A stretch of 64,000 bases of DNA from Dyella sp. RRB7. Its GTDB lineage: Bacteria > Pseudomonadota > Gammaproteobacteria > Xanthomonadales > Rhodanobacteraceae. Made by a program: the position numbers and the translations under genes. Below the pieces are notes generated by a model. The model was not told the origin of the DNA, made no database searches, and was given only the letters and a program-made list of their open reading frames with translations. Of this stretch, positions 16,426 to 24,309 are shown piece after piece (position 1 is the first letter of the stretch; each line of letters starts with the position of its first letter). The stretch spans positions 1,339,470-1,403,469 of the forward strand of contig NZ_JAKWJS010000001.1 of the NCBI RefSeq assembly GCF_022761115.1, given 5' to 3'.

Positions 16426-18123
16426 TCAGTGTGGCGGCTTGAGGTCCACCGCACCGGCGGGCAATGGTTGGTTCCAGTCCGGTGCCAGCAAGTGGATGCC
16501 ATCGAGCGTAAATACCGCGTCCTGCGGGCGTGCGGCACGCGCCACCACATCGATGATGGAGGAGTCGAGCACGTAGAGCGTCTGCTCCTCGGGCGCACCG
16601 CTCGACAGCCTTTGCAGCTGTTCCGCGCGCACGCGATTGAACACTTTCCAGTCCGCGCGGGCCACCTGGATGTCATCGGTCGACATGCGATGCTCCAGGG
16701 CGAAGCGCGCAAGCACCTCCCAGCCGGGTGCGAGAATGCGTGTGGGCACCAGACGCAAGCGCGTATAGCGCGAACCGGCCTGACTCCAGAAGGGTCCCGT
16801 CAGATGCGTGGCATCGTCGACTGCGGCGCGTGTTTCCAGCGTGGTACGCAAACCCATCACGGCAGGACCGATGTCCACCAGTTGCAGGGCTACGGCCACG
16901 CAAAGCAGGGTGGTCAACCAGCGCGCGGGTAACGCCCTGGCCAGCACCATGAAGGCGCCGGCCAGCAGTGCGTAATAAGCCACCCAGAACAGCCGGCCGG
17001 TAGCCTGGATGGAGGAATGCGCAAGCCGCGTCTGCAACCAGACCGGCAGCGGCAGATGCCATTGGTGACTGCCAAAGCCGATCGTCGGCGTGACCGCAAA
17101 CAGGGCCAGGCCCAACGCCACAGCTACCAACGGCCATATCGGGCGACGATCCGGCACACGGGCACGCGTTATCCACCATGCCGGTAGGGCGCTCAGCAAC
17201 AACAGCAGGCCGCCGGCGCCGAAGTAATTGAAGCCTTCGTACTCGCCAGGAGCTTCGCCAAACGCGAGGCCCAATGACGACCATCCCGCACCATTGAAAG
17301 GGGCGAGCAGATTCATCTTGTAGTAGCCGAAGCCTTCCGCCTGCATGCCGCGGCTTGGGATCATGAAGAAACCGGCAAGCCACGCGACGGCGAGCGTAGC
17401 TGCCAACACCTGCGCGATCTCAATCGCCGCATCACGCCAAGGCAGCATCGTGCCGGCCCGCAGGCCACGGGCCGGCAGGAAACGGCGCAGGATATCGGCG
17501 GCCCATACCGCGCCAACCATCAGAAAAATGTACGCATGGATCAGCATCGCCATGGCGACCAGCGCGGTCCACCAGCGGTCTTGATGTTTCGTCGTGGGGC
17601 GCAGATACAGATAGAGCGCGGCGAGTATCGCCCACTGCGCCACCAGGGCCATATGGCCACCCAGGCGCATCAGCAGCGGCGGGGCGATCACGAAAAACAC
17701 GCCGCCCAGCACGCGTGCCGTCACGTTGTTGGTGGCCAACGAAAGCAGCTTCCACGCAAACAGCGCCTGCAACGCGAAACACAAGACCACCCACAGGCCG
17801 AAGTACTGGAAGGGTTCCGGCAGCCAGGCGGCGATCGGTTTCAACACCATGGCCAGCAGCGGGATGGAGTCGGAGTAATAGACCGATGAATGGAACTCCA
17901 GCCCATAGGAAGGCGCGGCGCCGAAGGGCAGCGTCCATGCATCGTGCCGATAAAACGCCCAGCCCAGATAGCTCTGCGCGAGATCCGCGTGTTGCAGCCA
18001 CACGATATTGCCAGGCCACAGCATGGCGCCGTCGGTGACCAGCACAGCGGCGAGCGCGCCCATGATCAGGGGCAACAACAAGGACAGGCCACGGTTGGAC
18101 GGCACTCGCCGGAGTGATCGCAT
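16426..18123 (-). CDS. polytopic membrane protein, DUF6311-like / GT-C glycosyltransferase-like
   Basis: A 565-residue integral membrane protein starting at ATG 18123 (AAGG 6 nt upstream); in-frame ATGs further upstream lack ribosome sites. It has about ten to twelve hydrophobic helices in residues 12-440 and a soluble C-terminal part of about 110 residues. An early periplasmic loop contains LQHADLAQSYLGWAFYRHDAW and YYSDSIPLLAMVLKPIAAWLPEPFQYFGLW, the pattern of DUF6311 and related lipid-linked GT-C glycosyltransferases (acidic residues in the first loop). Assignment is by pattern; donor and acceptor are unknown. It stands convergent to glnA and alone, at the left edge of the accessory block. 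Confidence 0.7.
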   Translation of the reverse strand: MRSLRRVPSNRGLSLLLPLIMGALAAVLVTDGAMLWPGNIVWLQHADLAQSYLGWAFYRHDAWTLPFGAAPSYGLEFHSSVYYSDSIPLLAMVLKPIAAWLPEPFQYFGLWVVLCFALQALFAWKLLSLATNNVTARVLGGVFFVIAPPLLMRLGGHMALVAQWAILAALYLYLRPTTKHQDRWWTALVAMAMLIHAYIFLMVGAVWAADILRRFLPARGLRAGTMLPWRDAAIEIAQVLAATLAVAWLAGFFMIPSRGMQAEGFGYYKMNLLAPFNGAGWSSLGLAFGEAPGEYEGFNYFGAGGLLLLLSALPAWWITRARVPDRRPIWPLVAVALGLALFAVTPTIGFGSHQWHLPLPVWLQTRLAHSSIQATGRLFWVAYYALLAGAFMVLARALPARWLTTLLCVAVALQLVDIGPAVMGLRTTLETRAAVDDATHLTGPFWSQAGSRYTRLRLVPTRILAPGWEVLARFALEHRMSTDDIQVARADWKVFNRVRAEQLQRLSSGAPEEQTLYVLDSSIIDVVARAARPQDAVFTLDGIHLLAPDWNQPLPAGAVDLKPPH

Positions 18124-18474
18124 GAAAGACCTTGCAGAAAAGGGAGCAGCCATGGCGCATGGCACGCCGCGAATGCAGAGCATAGTGACCGGCGACAGGC
18201 TCATAAAGCCGGTGTGATGGCATCCACTACGCACGAGCATGGCCATCTTCTTTGGCGGCTGTCTTATGATTGACGCGATGTATGGGCCTGATCTTCCGCT
18301 TTCGGGCCCGCATCTGCCACGCGGCAAGCGGTGATTGCCGTTGTTCGCGATCAGGTTCTGGCGCGGGCCCAGCGATAGGGATGCGCTGCCCACAAGCTCA
18401 AATGCCAGTGACCTTCACAGTCTGGTGCACCCCACGCTCTAGGCTCGATTCGAAGCATCCAACCCAGGTATCCC
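18124..18474. other. 351-nt non-coding interval between divergent genes
   Basis: Divergent promoter region of the membrane protein (minus) and the H-NS-family gene (plus). The only promoter-like element I can name is the hexamer TATGAT at 18265-18270 on the plus strand, without a convincing -35. No gene, hairpin or repeat of note seen. Confidence 0.4.
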
Positions 18475-18915
18475 ATGGCCATCGATCTCAAGACACTCTC
18501 CCCGAAAGAACTTCAGGCACTCATCGCCAGCGCCAGCGCGCAGATGCACGAGGCGCATGCCGCGCAAATCCAGACGGTCAGGCAGAAGATCGAGACCCTG
18601 CTCAGCAGCAGCGGCCTCACGCTGGAAGACATCTATCCGTCCCTCCGCAAAAAGGCCGGAGCCAGGAAAAGTGCCGCAGGCTCGGTGGCTCCCAAATATC
18701 GCAACCCCGCTGATCCCTCGCAAACCTGGTCCGGCCGCGGCCGCCAGCCGGCCTGGTTCGCCGCCGCCCTCAAGCGCCGCGGCGTGACCGAAGACAGCCT
18801 GCTCATCGACAGTGCATCGAGCCCGGCCAAGGTCTCCAAGACCGCCAAGAAGGCATCCAGGAAGCGCGTGGCCAAGCGCGCGGTCAAAAAGGCCGTAGCA
18901 AAGAAAAAGGCCTAA
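18475..18915 (+). CDS. H-NS family nucleoid-associated protein with basic C-terminal tail
   Basis: A 146-residue protein. Residues 1-50 form an oligomerising helix (LKTLSPKELQALIASASAQMHEAHAAQIQTVRQKIETLL), and residues 74-95 carry the H-NS DNA-binding signature (KYRNPADPSQTWSGRGRQPAWF). Unusually, residues 119-146 are a lysine/alanine-rich extension (KTAKKASRKRVAKRAVKKAVAKKKA) like a histone-H1 or Bph3/AlgP tail. H-NS-type proteins silence AT-rich, often acquired DNA. Its location beside a block of accessory genes fits that, but a genome-wide role is equally possible. Monocistronic; the next gene is convergent. Confidence 0.9.
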   Translation: MAIDLKTLSPKELQALIASASAQMHEAHAAQIQTVRQKIETLLSSSGLTLEDIYPSLRKKAGARKSAAGSVAPKYRNPADPSQTWSGRGRQPAWFAAALKRRGVTEDSLLIDSASSPAKVSKTAKKASRKRVAKRAVKKAVAKKKA

Positions 18916-18952
18916 CGGTCATCGCCGGCCGCAAGATGGGCGTGCCGATGTC

Positions 18953-19294
18953 CTAGTAGCCGATCAACACTGCCGGCGTGGGAAATGCCGCGCCGGCAAA
19001 CCAGCGGTCACGCTCATCCCGGCAGCCCGGGCTGCCCATGGTGAATTTGCGACAGATCGCAGGGCGCTGGTCGTAGATGGTGCAGCGTGACGTATTGGGG
19101 TCCACCGCGGCACACCAGCCATCTTCGCCCTTGGCCAGGGTCTCCATGCCATGAGTGTGGCGATCGATGAGCCAGGCTGGCACTTGGTCGTCGGGCATCA
19201 GTACGACGGTGAGTCGGCAACATACCGCCTCGCAATCACTGCAGCTGACGGAGGGGTTGACGCTCTCGGCGTACGGATCGGGGGATATGTTCAC
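18953..19294 (-). CDS. YkgJ family cysteine cluster protein
   Basis: A 113-residue protein with the YkgJ/UPF0153 pattern: CSDCEAVCC near residue 18, then DGWCAAVDPNTSRCTIYDQRPAICRKF and GSPGC. The eight or so conserved cysteines would bind an Fe-S cluster or zinc. The start is GTG 19294; there is no clear ribosome site, but the first Cys motif leaves little room for a later start. Function of the family is unknown. It lies convergent to the H-NS-family gene, 37 nt apart. Confidence 0.85.
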   Translation of the reverse strand: MNISPDPYAESVNPSVSCSDCEAVCCRLTVVLMPDDQVPAWLIDRHTHGMETLAKGEDGWCAAVDPNTSRCTIYDQRPAICRKFTMGSPGCRDERDRWFAGAAFPTPAVLIGY

Positions 19295-19423
19295 GCGCCA
19301 GTATGACGGCCGGACTATGAACCCCGGGGCTGGACCGGCCAGACAGCGCTTCGGCCCTTGCGGTGCGGAGCGACAGCCCTTGGCCCAGGTCGCTCACTCT
19401 CTGTTAATAAACCAGGTAGTACA

Positions 19424-19533
19424 TTTATACCCGTGTCGTGAGACATCGCTCCCACCGCATGGCCAGGCTCCCCTCCTTCGTCATGCAATCAGATGGATCC
19501 AGAACCCGCAGACTCCCCTCTGCGGGTTTTTTT
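19424..19533 (+). ncRNA. possible small RNA or attenuated leader ending in a strong terminator
   Basis: A promoter-like TTTATA at 19424-19429 (weak CTGTTA 17 nt upstream) is followed about 75 nt later by the strong terminator at 19503-19533. No open frame with a ribosome site fits between. A transcript of about 95 nt beginning near 19436 would be a small RNA; alternatively this is an attenuator for the gene starting at 19534. Expression is unproven. Confidence 0.3.
19503..19533 (+). terminator. strong intrinsic terminator directly before an ATG
   Basis: AACCCGCAGA (19503-19512), loop CTCCCC, TCTGCGGGTT (19519-19528), within a run of seven T residues (19527-19533). A perfect 10-bp stem with U-tract on the plus strand. 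The next base begins the ATG of the unknown gene at 19534, and no coding gene on this strand ends just upstream. Confidence 0.85.
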
Positions 19534-19947
19534 ATGCGTGCCCGTGCCGCCCGTTGTCTTGTCGCCCAGTCATTCGTGCATGAAGGCCGCACGGATGGCA
19601 CGCGAATCTACGGCGAACGCAATATCTACGGCTGGATGCAGCGCCTAGCGGTGGCCTGTCCCGACAACGAGGCGGCCCAGTTCATGTATGTCACGGCGCT
19701 GGCGAAGGGGCGCCGTTGCGGTTCCCCCATCGTCGATGAATTCGAGCAACCCGCCAGCGAACGCCTGCGCAGCCTGATCGCCGAACGCCGCCATGCGGCC
19801 AACCTTGCACCGCTGCTGGTCGCCACCTTCCCGGAAAACACCGCGATCCGCGAGATGGCGGCTGCGCAGCCGGCGCTGCATGATCCGGCTTATCAGGCGT
19901 GGAAGGCTAGGCTGGCGGCGGGCGCCTTGCTCAACGTGGCTCGCTAG
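19534..19947 (+). CDS. hypothetical protein
   Basis: A 137-residue product I do not recognise. It is rich in arginine and alanine, with no membrane segment and no motif I can name; recognisable strings are GTRIYGERNIYGWMQRLAVACPDNEAAQF and ERLRSLIAERRHAANLAPLLVATFPENTAIREM. The frame stays open upstream to 19438, but ATG 19534 is the likeliest start. There is no ribosome site: a terminator T-run touches the ATG. Either translation begins leaderless from a downstream promoter, or the true start is one of the later codons. Third-position GC looks like the neighbouring genes, supporting real coding. Confidence 0.5.
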   Translation: MRARAARCLVAQSFVHEGRTDGTRIYGERNIYGWMQRLAVACPDNEAAQFMYVTALAKGRRCGSPIVDEFEQPASERLRSLIAERRHAANLAPLLVATFPENTAIREMAAAQPALHDPAYQAWKARLAAGALLNVAR

Positions 19948-20276
19948 CCATCAGTCTTGCGGGGTGTCCTCACGCTTTCGCGTCACTCGTGGGCTTGCTC
20001 CCGAAGCAGTGATCCGAATGACGTGGTCAAAAACCGAACAAGAAATCCAGTCGATGGACTTTGGATGCAGACCACCAAAGTCAGAAAGACATAAACAGAC
20101 TATGGCGGTATCGGTGGCACCGATTGGTGGCACTTGAGGCAACTCGCTGAATTATTCGCATATCATCGGGCATATATGGGGGTGCAGCCTTCTGCAAATG
20201 ACGGCATATGGCGGCAGTCGCGAAGCTACTGACAGCATTCGTGACCCTCCGGCCGCCAATTCCGCACACGGCCAGA
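19948..20276. other. 329-nt AT-richer non-coding stretch
   Basis: No credible gene. Composition shifts to lower GC than the surroundings (for example AATTATTCGCATATCATCGG at about 20149). A short direct repeat, GGTGGCACC-GATTGGTGGCAC, lies at 20113-20135. The stretch may be a decayed gene or the scar of an integrated element; I cannot identify its origin. Confidence 0.35.
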
Positions 20277-20960
20277 TCAGAGTTGCGCAGCGACTTGTTG
20301 CGCGGTTGCCTTGGCCGATCCGGGGTTTTGGCCGGTGACCAGGTGTCCGTCAACCACTACCTTGGGCATAAACGGAAGTGGGGCTTTTTCGTAGAGGGCA
20401 CCGCGGTCTTTCATTGCTTGCTCGGCGTTGTAGGGCACGTCCTTCGCCACGCCCGCCAGCACTTCTTCGGACCAGGCATAACCGGTGAGACGACGACCGG
20501 CCACCAGTAAACGACCATCCGACAAGCGGGTGTTGAGCAACCCGCAGTAGCCGTGGCACACCGACGACACCACGCCACCGCGCTCATAGATGTCGCGGGT
20601 GATTCGCTGCAACCCTGGGTCGTCTGGGAAGTCCCACATGACGCCGTGTCCACCGGTGAAATAGATAGCGTCGAAGTCCGTGGGATCGACATCTTCGGGC
20701 CGAGCCGTGGTCTTCAGCCATGCCTGCTTTTGCGGGTCGGCCAACCACTGCTTTACGGATTGATCGGCCAGGGGCCATTTCAGCGACCTCGGCTCCAGCG
20801 GCGAAAAGCCACCCCGCGGACTGACCAGTTGCTGCTCAAATCCCTTTTCCGCAAATACGTGGTAGGCGTGTGTCAGCTCGGACAGCCATAGACCTGTCAG
20901 ATGCCGCGGGTTGTCGTAGTGGGACACGTTGGTGACGACATGGAGGATGCGCTTGGTCAT
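20277..20960 (-). CDS. type 1 glutamine amidotransferase-like / DJ-1/PfpI family protein
   Basis: A 227-residue protein of the DJ-1/PfpI superfamily: the core strand-turn FDAIYFTGGHGVMWDFPDDPGLQ, the nucleophile elbow SSVCHGYCGLL with its cysteine, and GHLVTGQNPGSAKATAQQV at the C-terminus. Relatives include Hsp31-like glyoxalases/deglycases and proteases; an aldehyde- or glyoxal-handling role would fit its neighbours but is inferred. The start at ATG 20960 (MTKRILHVV) matches the family N-terminus. It follows the aldehyde dehydrogenase gene by 80 nt on the same strand and is likely the third gene of the MerR-type operon starting near 23510. Confidence 0.85.
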   Translation of the reverse strand: MTKRILHVVTNVSHYDNPRHLTGLWLSELTHAYHVFAEKGFEQQLVSPRGGFSPLEPRSLKWPLADQSVKQWLADPQKQAWLKTTARPEDVDPTDFDAIYFTGGHGVMWDFPDDPGLQRITRDIYERGGVVSSVCHGYCGLLNTRLSDGRLLVAGRRLTGYAWSEEVLAGVAKDVPYNAEQAMKDRGALYEKAPLPFMPKVVVDGHLVTGQNPGSAKATAQQVAAQL

Positions 20961-21040
20961 AGCGGAATCACGGTCTGGAGGGTGGATACCGTAGAACACC
21001 CGTGTAGGGAGATTCGGAGGTCGAAGCGGCGACTACAGCA

Positions 21041-22522
21041 TCACGCGCTTTGATGCACTCCGGGCGCGCGTGCCTTGGGCGAGGAGGCGCGTTTGCCCCT
21101 GAGGGTCGCAGCCAGTGCCAGGTCAACCAACCTTCCAAACGGTGCGCGTAACAAGCTGGGCAGGTTCCATTGCCCTTGGACAAACACGCCCTTGGCATGG
21201 CTCATCGTGCGGAACCCTTCGATGCCGTGATAAGCACCCATGCCACTCGGGCCCACGCCCCCAAAAGGCAAGTCATCCTGGGCCACGTGCATCATCGTGT
21301 TGTTGATACCGACGTTACCCGACGTCGTGCGCGCCAGAAGCTTATTGCATTCCGCGTCCCTGCTCCCGAAGTAGTAGAGCGCCAGAGGACGGGGGCGGGC
21401 GTTGATGAAATCGATGACCTCATCCATGGTGCGATAGCTGCGCACCGGCAGGATGGGACCAAAGATTTCTTCCTGCATGACGGCCAGGTCGTCGCGCGCA
21501 CCTACCACCAGCGTGGGAGCCATGGTGCGGATGCGGCGAGTGGCGTGCTCCGGATGTACGCCCACTTCCAGTACGCGCCCTCCTTTCTGCCGGGCATCTC
21601 CAAGAAGGCCTTTCAGGCGATCGTAATGACCGCTGCTGACGATGGAGCTGTAGTCGACGCTGGTCGGTCCCTCTGGATAGGCGGCACGCACGGCCACGTC
21701 GAACTGCTTGACGAAGGCGTCCACGTCGTCCTCGTGGACCAGCGCATAGTCCGGCGCCACACAGGTCTGCCCGGCGTTGGCCAATTTGCCGAAGACGATG
21801 CTGCCGATCGCGCGATCGTTGACCTGGCCGCGCCCGACGACTACCGGGCTCTTGCCGCCCAGTTCCAGCGTCACAGGCACCAGATTGTCGCTGGCAGCCT
21901 TCATCACCTTGCGCCCTACCTGCGTGCTGCCGGTAAACAACAGGTGGTCGAATGCCAAAGCGCTGAAGGCGGCCCCCATGTCGGGGCCGCCGCGCACCAC
22001 CGCCACCTCGTCAGCCGGGAAGGTTTGCGTCAGTAGATCCTTCAGCACGTCGCTGGTGCGGGGCGTGAGTTCGGAGGGCTTGAGCATGGCGCGATTGCCG
22101 GCAGCCAGCGCCGTGGCCAGCGGAATGAGCACCAGGGAAACCGGGTAGTTCCACGGCGCCATGATGCCGATGATGCCCTTGGGCTGGTACTCCACGTACG
22201 CCCTGCCGCTGCGATAAGTGAGCGCCACATGTCGACGCTCGGTGCGCATGAAGCGGCGCAGATGCCTGGATAGATAGTCGATGGACTGGATGACGCCAAC
22301 CAGTTCCATTATGGCTGTTTCATGGCGTGAGCGATGGCCGAAGTCGGCGCTCACTGCGTCTTCGAGCTGATTGCGATACGCCAGCACAGCGGCTCGCAGC
22401 CGCTGCAGTCGCTCCTTGCGCTGGTAAATCGTGGGGATGCCGTCGCGAAGGAATGCCGCGCGCTGCCTGGATAACAAGGATTCCATGTCGGTCGGCGGGC
22501 GATTGTCATAGTCAGCGGTCAT
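21041..22522 (-). CDS. aldehyde dehydrogenase (coniferyl-aldehyde dehydrogenase-like)
   Basis: A 493-residue NAD(P)-dependent aldehyde dehydrogenase. Seen: PWNYPVSLVLIPLATALAAGN (cofactor fold), the LELGGKSP glutamate motif, NAGQTCVAPDY with the catalytic cysteine, and EEIFGPILPV. The IMAPWNYP form and the C-terminal hydrophobic stretch (LPSLLRAPFGRLVDLALAATLRGKR) resemble coniferyl-aldehyde and fatty-aldehyde dehydrogenases, some of which are membrane-attached. ATG 22522 was chosen because AGGTG lies upstream and earlier codons have no ribosome site. It is 40 nt downstream of the acetoacetate-decarboxylase-like gene, so co-transcribed. Confidence 0.9.
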   Translation of the reverse strand: MTADYDNRPPTDMESLLSRQRAAFLRDGIPTIYQRKERLQRLRAAVLAYRNQLEDAVSADFGHRSRHETAIMELVGVIQSIDYLSRHLRRFMRTERRHVALTYRSGRAYVEYQPKGIIGIMAPWNYPVSLVLIPLATALAAGNRAMLKPSELTPRTSDVLKDLLTQTFPADEVAVVRGGPDMGAAFSALAFDHLLFTGSTQVGRKVMKAASDNLVPVTLELGGKSPVVVGRGQVNDRAIGSIVFGKLANAGQTCVAPDYALVHEDDVDAFVKQFDVAVRAAYPEGPTSVDYSSIVSSGHYDRLKGLLGDARQKGGRVLEVGVHPEHATRRIRTMAPTLVVGARDDLAVMQEEIFGPILPVRSYRTMDEVIDFINARPRPLALYYFGSRDAECNKLLARTTSGNVGINNTMMHVAQDDLPFGGVGPSGMGAYHGIEGFRTMSHAKGVFVQGQWNLPSLLRAPFGRLVDLALAATLRGKRASSPKARAPGVHQSA

Positions 22523-22562
22523 GGGACACCTGTCATGCAAGAGGAAGCGGGAATGCGGGCGC

Positions 22563-23486
22563 TCACAGGGCATCGAGCGCCTTCAGTGGCGTGGGCAGGT
22601 TCAACACCACCTGGGCGTCCTTCACCACGTCCAGTCGCAGGTAGCGGGAAGCGCCAAGGCCATCGAGCAGCTGGCTCATCGGGCCGCCGGCCCGGATCAG
22701 TTCCACCTTGCGCGGCAAGAGTACCTGCGCAAACGACAAGGTGTTGGTATTGACCACGGTCTGGTGCCAGGTGCCGTCCACCCGGTGCACCATGGTGGTG
22801 GTGCTCATGCGGGATTGCGGCACCACGTGGCGAAGCGCAGGGAGCGGAGCGCGCAACGACAGATCGGGCGTGCCATCGGGTCCAGCGATGCTTGCGCGGA
22901 CCTCGGCATCCATGGACACATGCATGTCCTCGCGCCACTTCGGCAACTGATAGCCGTCCACGCCGCGAACACGCGCGATCTCGGAAGTGACGGGCAGTGC
23001 CAGCACGTGGGCAAAGAAACTGCGCCGCCGCGTAGCCGACAACAGTTGCGAAGCGGATGACGCCTTCGCACCCGGCCGGCGAATGACGATGGCGATGGAC
23101 GCCTCGTCGTAGGGGTCGTTGTCGCACACGGCGTACGAGAAGAAGGTCAGGGCGATCAGGCCATAGCCCGGCAGAGCGCTCAATGGTTCAAGTGGCTCGG
23201 GCAGCATCGCGCGCAGCCGCGTGAGTGGCGCCTGCATCAGCAGCTGGACGTTGCTGGTCCGGTAGTAGAAGTTCGGTGCCCAGATCGAACCAACTCGGGA
23301 GGCGATCTGTTGTTTGGGAAACCGGCGAAAGAAGTCGACATTGCCAGCGGCAGGGTCACGCGCCACCTCATCGAGGTCTGGATTCATCCGGTAGCGATCG
23401 TAATAACCCCCGGCCAACACAGGAACCTCATGGGGGCCAAACTGCGCCAGTGTGTACTGCTTTTCCACGTGCACCTCGGAGGGCAA
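22563..23486 (-). CDS. acetoacetate decarboxylase-like protein
   Basis: A 307-residue protein with the ADC-fold pattern: MLPEPLEPLSALPGYGLIALTFFSYAV in the first half, PYDEASIAIVIRRPG, and a segment VRGVDGYQLPKWREDMHVSMD where true decarboxylases have the Schiff-base lysine (here within LPKW). The N-terminal 60 residues are not part of the core domain. Because the local sequence around the lysine differs from the genuine ADC at 44553, catalysis of acetoacetate is doubtful; homologues may act on other keto acids. The start is TTG 23486, with GGGGAG 7 nt upstream; a GTG five codons later is possible. First gene of the MerR-type operon. Confidence 0.72.
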   Translation of the reverse strand: MPSEVHVEKQYTLAQFGPHEVPVLAGGYYDRYRMNPDLDEVARDPAAGNVDFFRRFPKQQIASRVGSIWAPNFYYRTSNVQLLMQAPLTRLRAMLPEPLEPLSALPGYGLIALTFFSYAVCDNDPYDEASIAIVIRRPGAKASSASQLLSATRRRSFFAHVLALPVTSEIARVRGVDGYQLPKWREDMHVSMDAEVRASIAGPDGTPDLSLRAPLPALRHVVPQSRMSTTTMVHRVDGTWHQTVVNTNTLSFAQVLLPRKVELIRAGGPMSQLLDGLGASRYLRLDVVKDAQVVLNLPTPLKALDAL

Positions 23487-23516
23487 ACAGCGCTCCCCAC
23501 GGGAGCCGGCTCGTCA

Positions 23517-23547
23517 ACTCTAAGGTTCAAGTAAGCTTGAAGGTCAA
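23517..23547 (-). promoter_or_regulatory. MerR-type promoter A (ADC-like/ALDH/DJ-1 operon)
   Basis: On the minus strand: TTGACC (23542-23547), a 19-nt spacer and TAGAGT (23517-23522). The spacer (23523-23541) holds the dyad TTCAAGCTTACTTGAA. An over-long 19-nt spacer with central dyad is the signature of MerR-activated promoters. The expected start point is about 23 nt before the TTG start codon of the first gene. Confidence 0.8.
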
Positions 23548-23577
23548 GCCTGGCCGCTGGATGCTTCAGCCGACCGA

Positions 23578-24030
23578 TCAGCGGCTTGCCCCGGAAGGCT
23601 TGGCGGGTTTGGAAGGCTTCGCTTCCTCCGAGTGAAGACGTTCCAACACCCACTTGGCCCGATCCACGCAGCTAAGGTCCTCGGGACGGTTCTTGATGCT
23701 ATTCAGGGCCGTGGCGAGCTGCTTTTTGGTCGCGGCAAGGCGCCGCTGCATGCCCTCGATCTCCGCGATCTTGTGTTCAATGGCCTCCACCAGTTCTTCG
23801 TGATGCCAGCCGCCCTTGGAGGCGACGGGCAACAAGTGGCGGATCTCATCCAGTGTGAAGCCAGCGTTCTGCGCGCTGGCGATGATATCCAGGATGGCGA
23901 GGGCCTCGGGCGGGTAATCACGATAGCCGTTGGCCTTGCGATCCACGGCCTGGATCAGCCCGCTGGCCTCGTAAAAACGGATGCGTGAGGCCGTCAGGCC
24001 GCTTTGTTTGGCGAGATCACCAATCTTCAT
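23578..24030 (-). CDS. MerR-family transcriptional regulator
   Basis: A 150-residue MerR regulator: winged HTH at residues 1-70 (MKIGDLAKQSGLTASRIRFYEASGLI, GYRDYPPEALAILDIIASAQNAGFTLDEI), a dimerisation coiled coil at about 78-112, and a basic tail (KPSKPAKPSGASR). There is only one cysteine (Cys121, DLSCVDRAK), so metal binding of the CueR type and the SoxR iron-sulfur cluster are both absent; a thiol sensor or a small-molecule effector are possible. It sits between three operons whose promoters carry the same 19-nt-spaced dyad and is the obvious candidate to bind them. Its own start is 22 nt from site B. Confidence 0.92.
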   Translation of the reverse strand: MKIGDLAKQSGLTASRIRFYEASGLIQAVDRKANGYRDYPPEALAILDIIASAQNAGFTLDEIRHLLPVASKGGWHHEELVEAIEHKIAEIEGMQRRLAATKKQLATALNSIKNRPEDLSCVDRAKWVLERLHSEEAKPSKPAKPSGASR

Positions 24031-24051
24031 GCGCTCGAACTCGAAAAGCCA

Positions 24052-24082
24052 TTGACCTTCAAGTTCACTTTAAGGCTACGCT
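24052..24082 (+). promoter_or_regulatory. MerR-type promoter B (chloroperoxidase-like gene; overlaps merR upstream region)
   Basis: TTGACC (24052-24057), a 19-nt spacer with the dyad CTTCAAGTTCACTTTAAG, then TACGCT (24077-24082). It reads toward the hydrolase gene 220 nt downstream and lies 22 nt in front of the divergent merR-type start codon, so binding there could also autoregulate the regulator. Confidence 0.8.
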
Positions 24083-24309
24083 CCTCAGGCAGTCAAAGCA
24101 GGCTGCACCATGGTCCACCACTTACGCTCCCTGCGGCCAGCTCCATGCAGGCCGCCCCGCTTGTCCTTCGTCGGGTTTATCGGCGGAGGCGGAGTCGCAT
24201 GGGCCAGAAATCCACGAGCCACTTTCCCAGGCCCTTGCTCCCCGTAACGGAAGGCCGTCGGAGAGCGTGTCACTGCTTCATAACCGAACTTCACTGAAGG
24301 AGACGCGAT

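Noticed and set aside
18440..18455. T-arm-like GATTCGAAGC before the H-NS-type gene
   Set aside because: No acceptor, D or anticodon arms can be built around it.
24110..24247. 45-codon open frame in the leader of the chloroperoxidase-type gene
   Set aside because: No ribosome site before its ATG and an unconvincing Pro/Arg-rich translation. A leader peptide cannot be excluded but is not supported.
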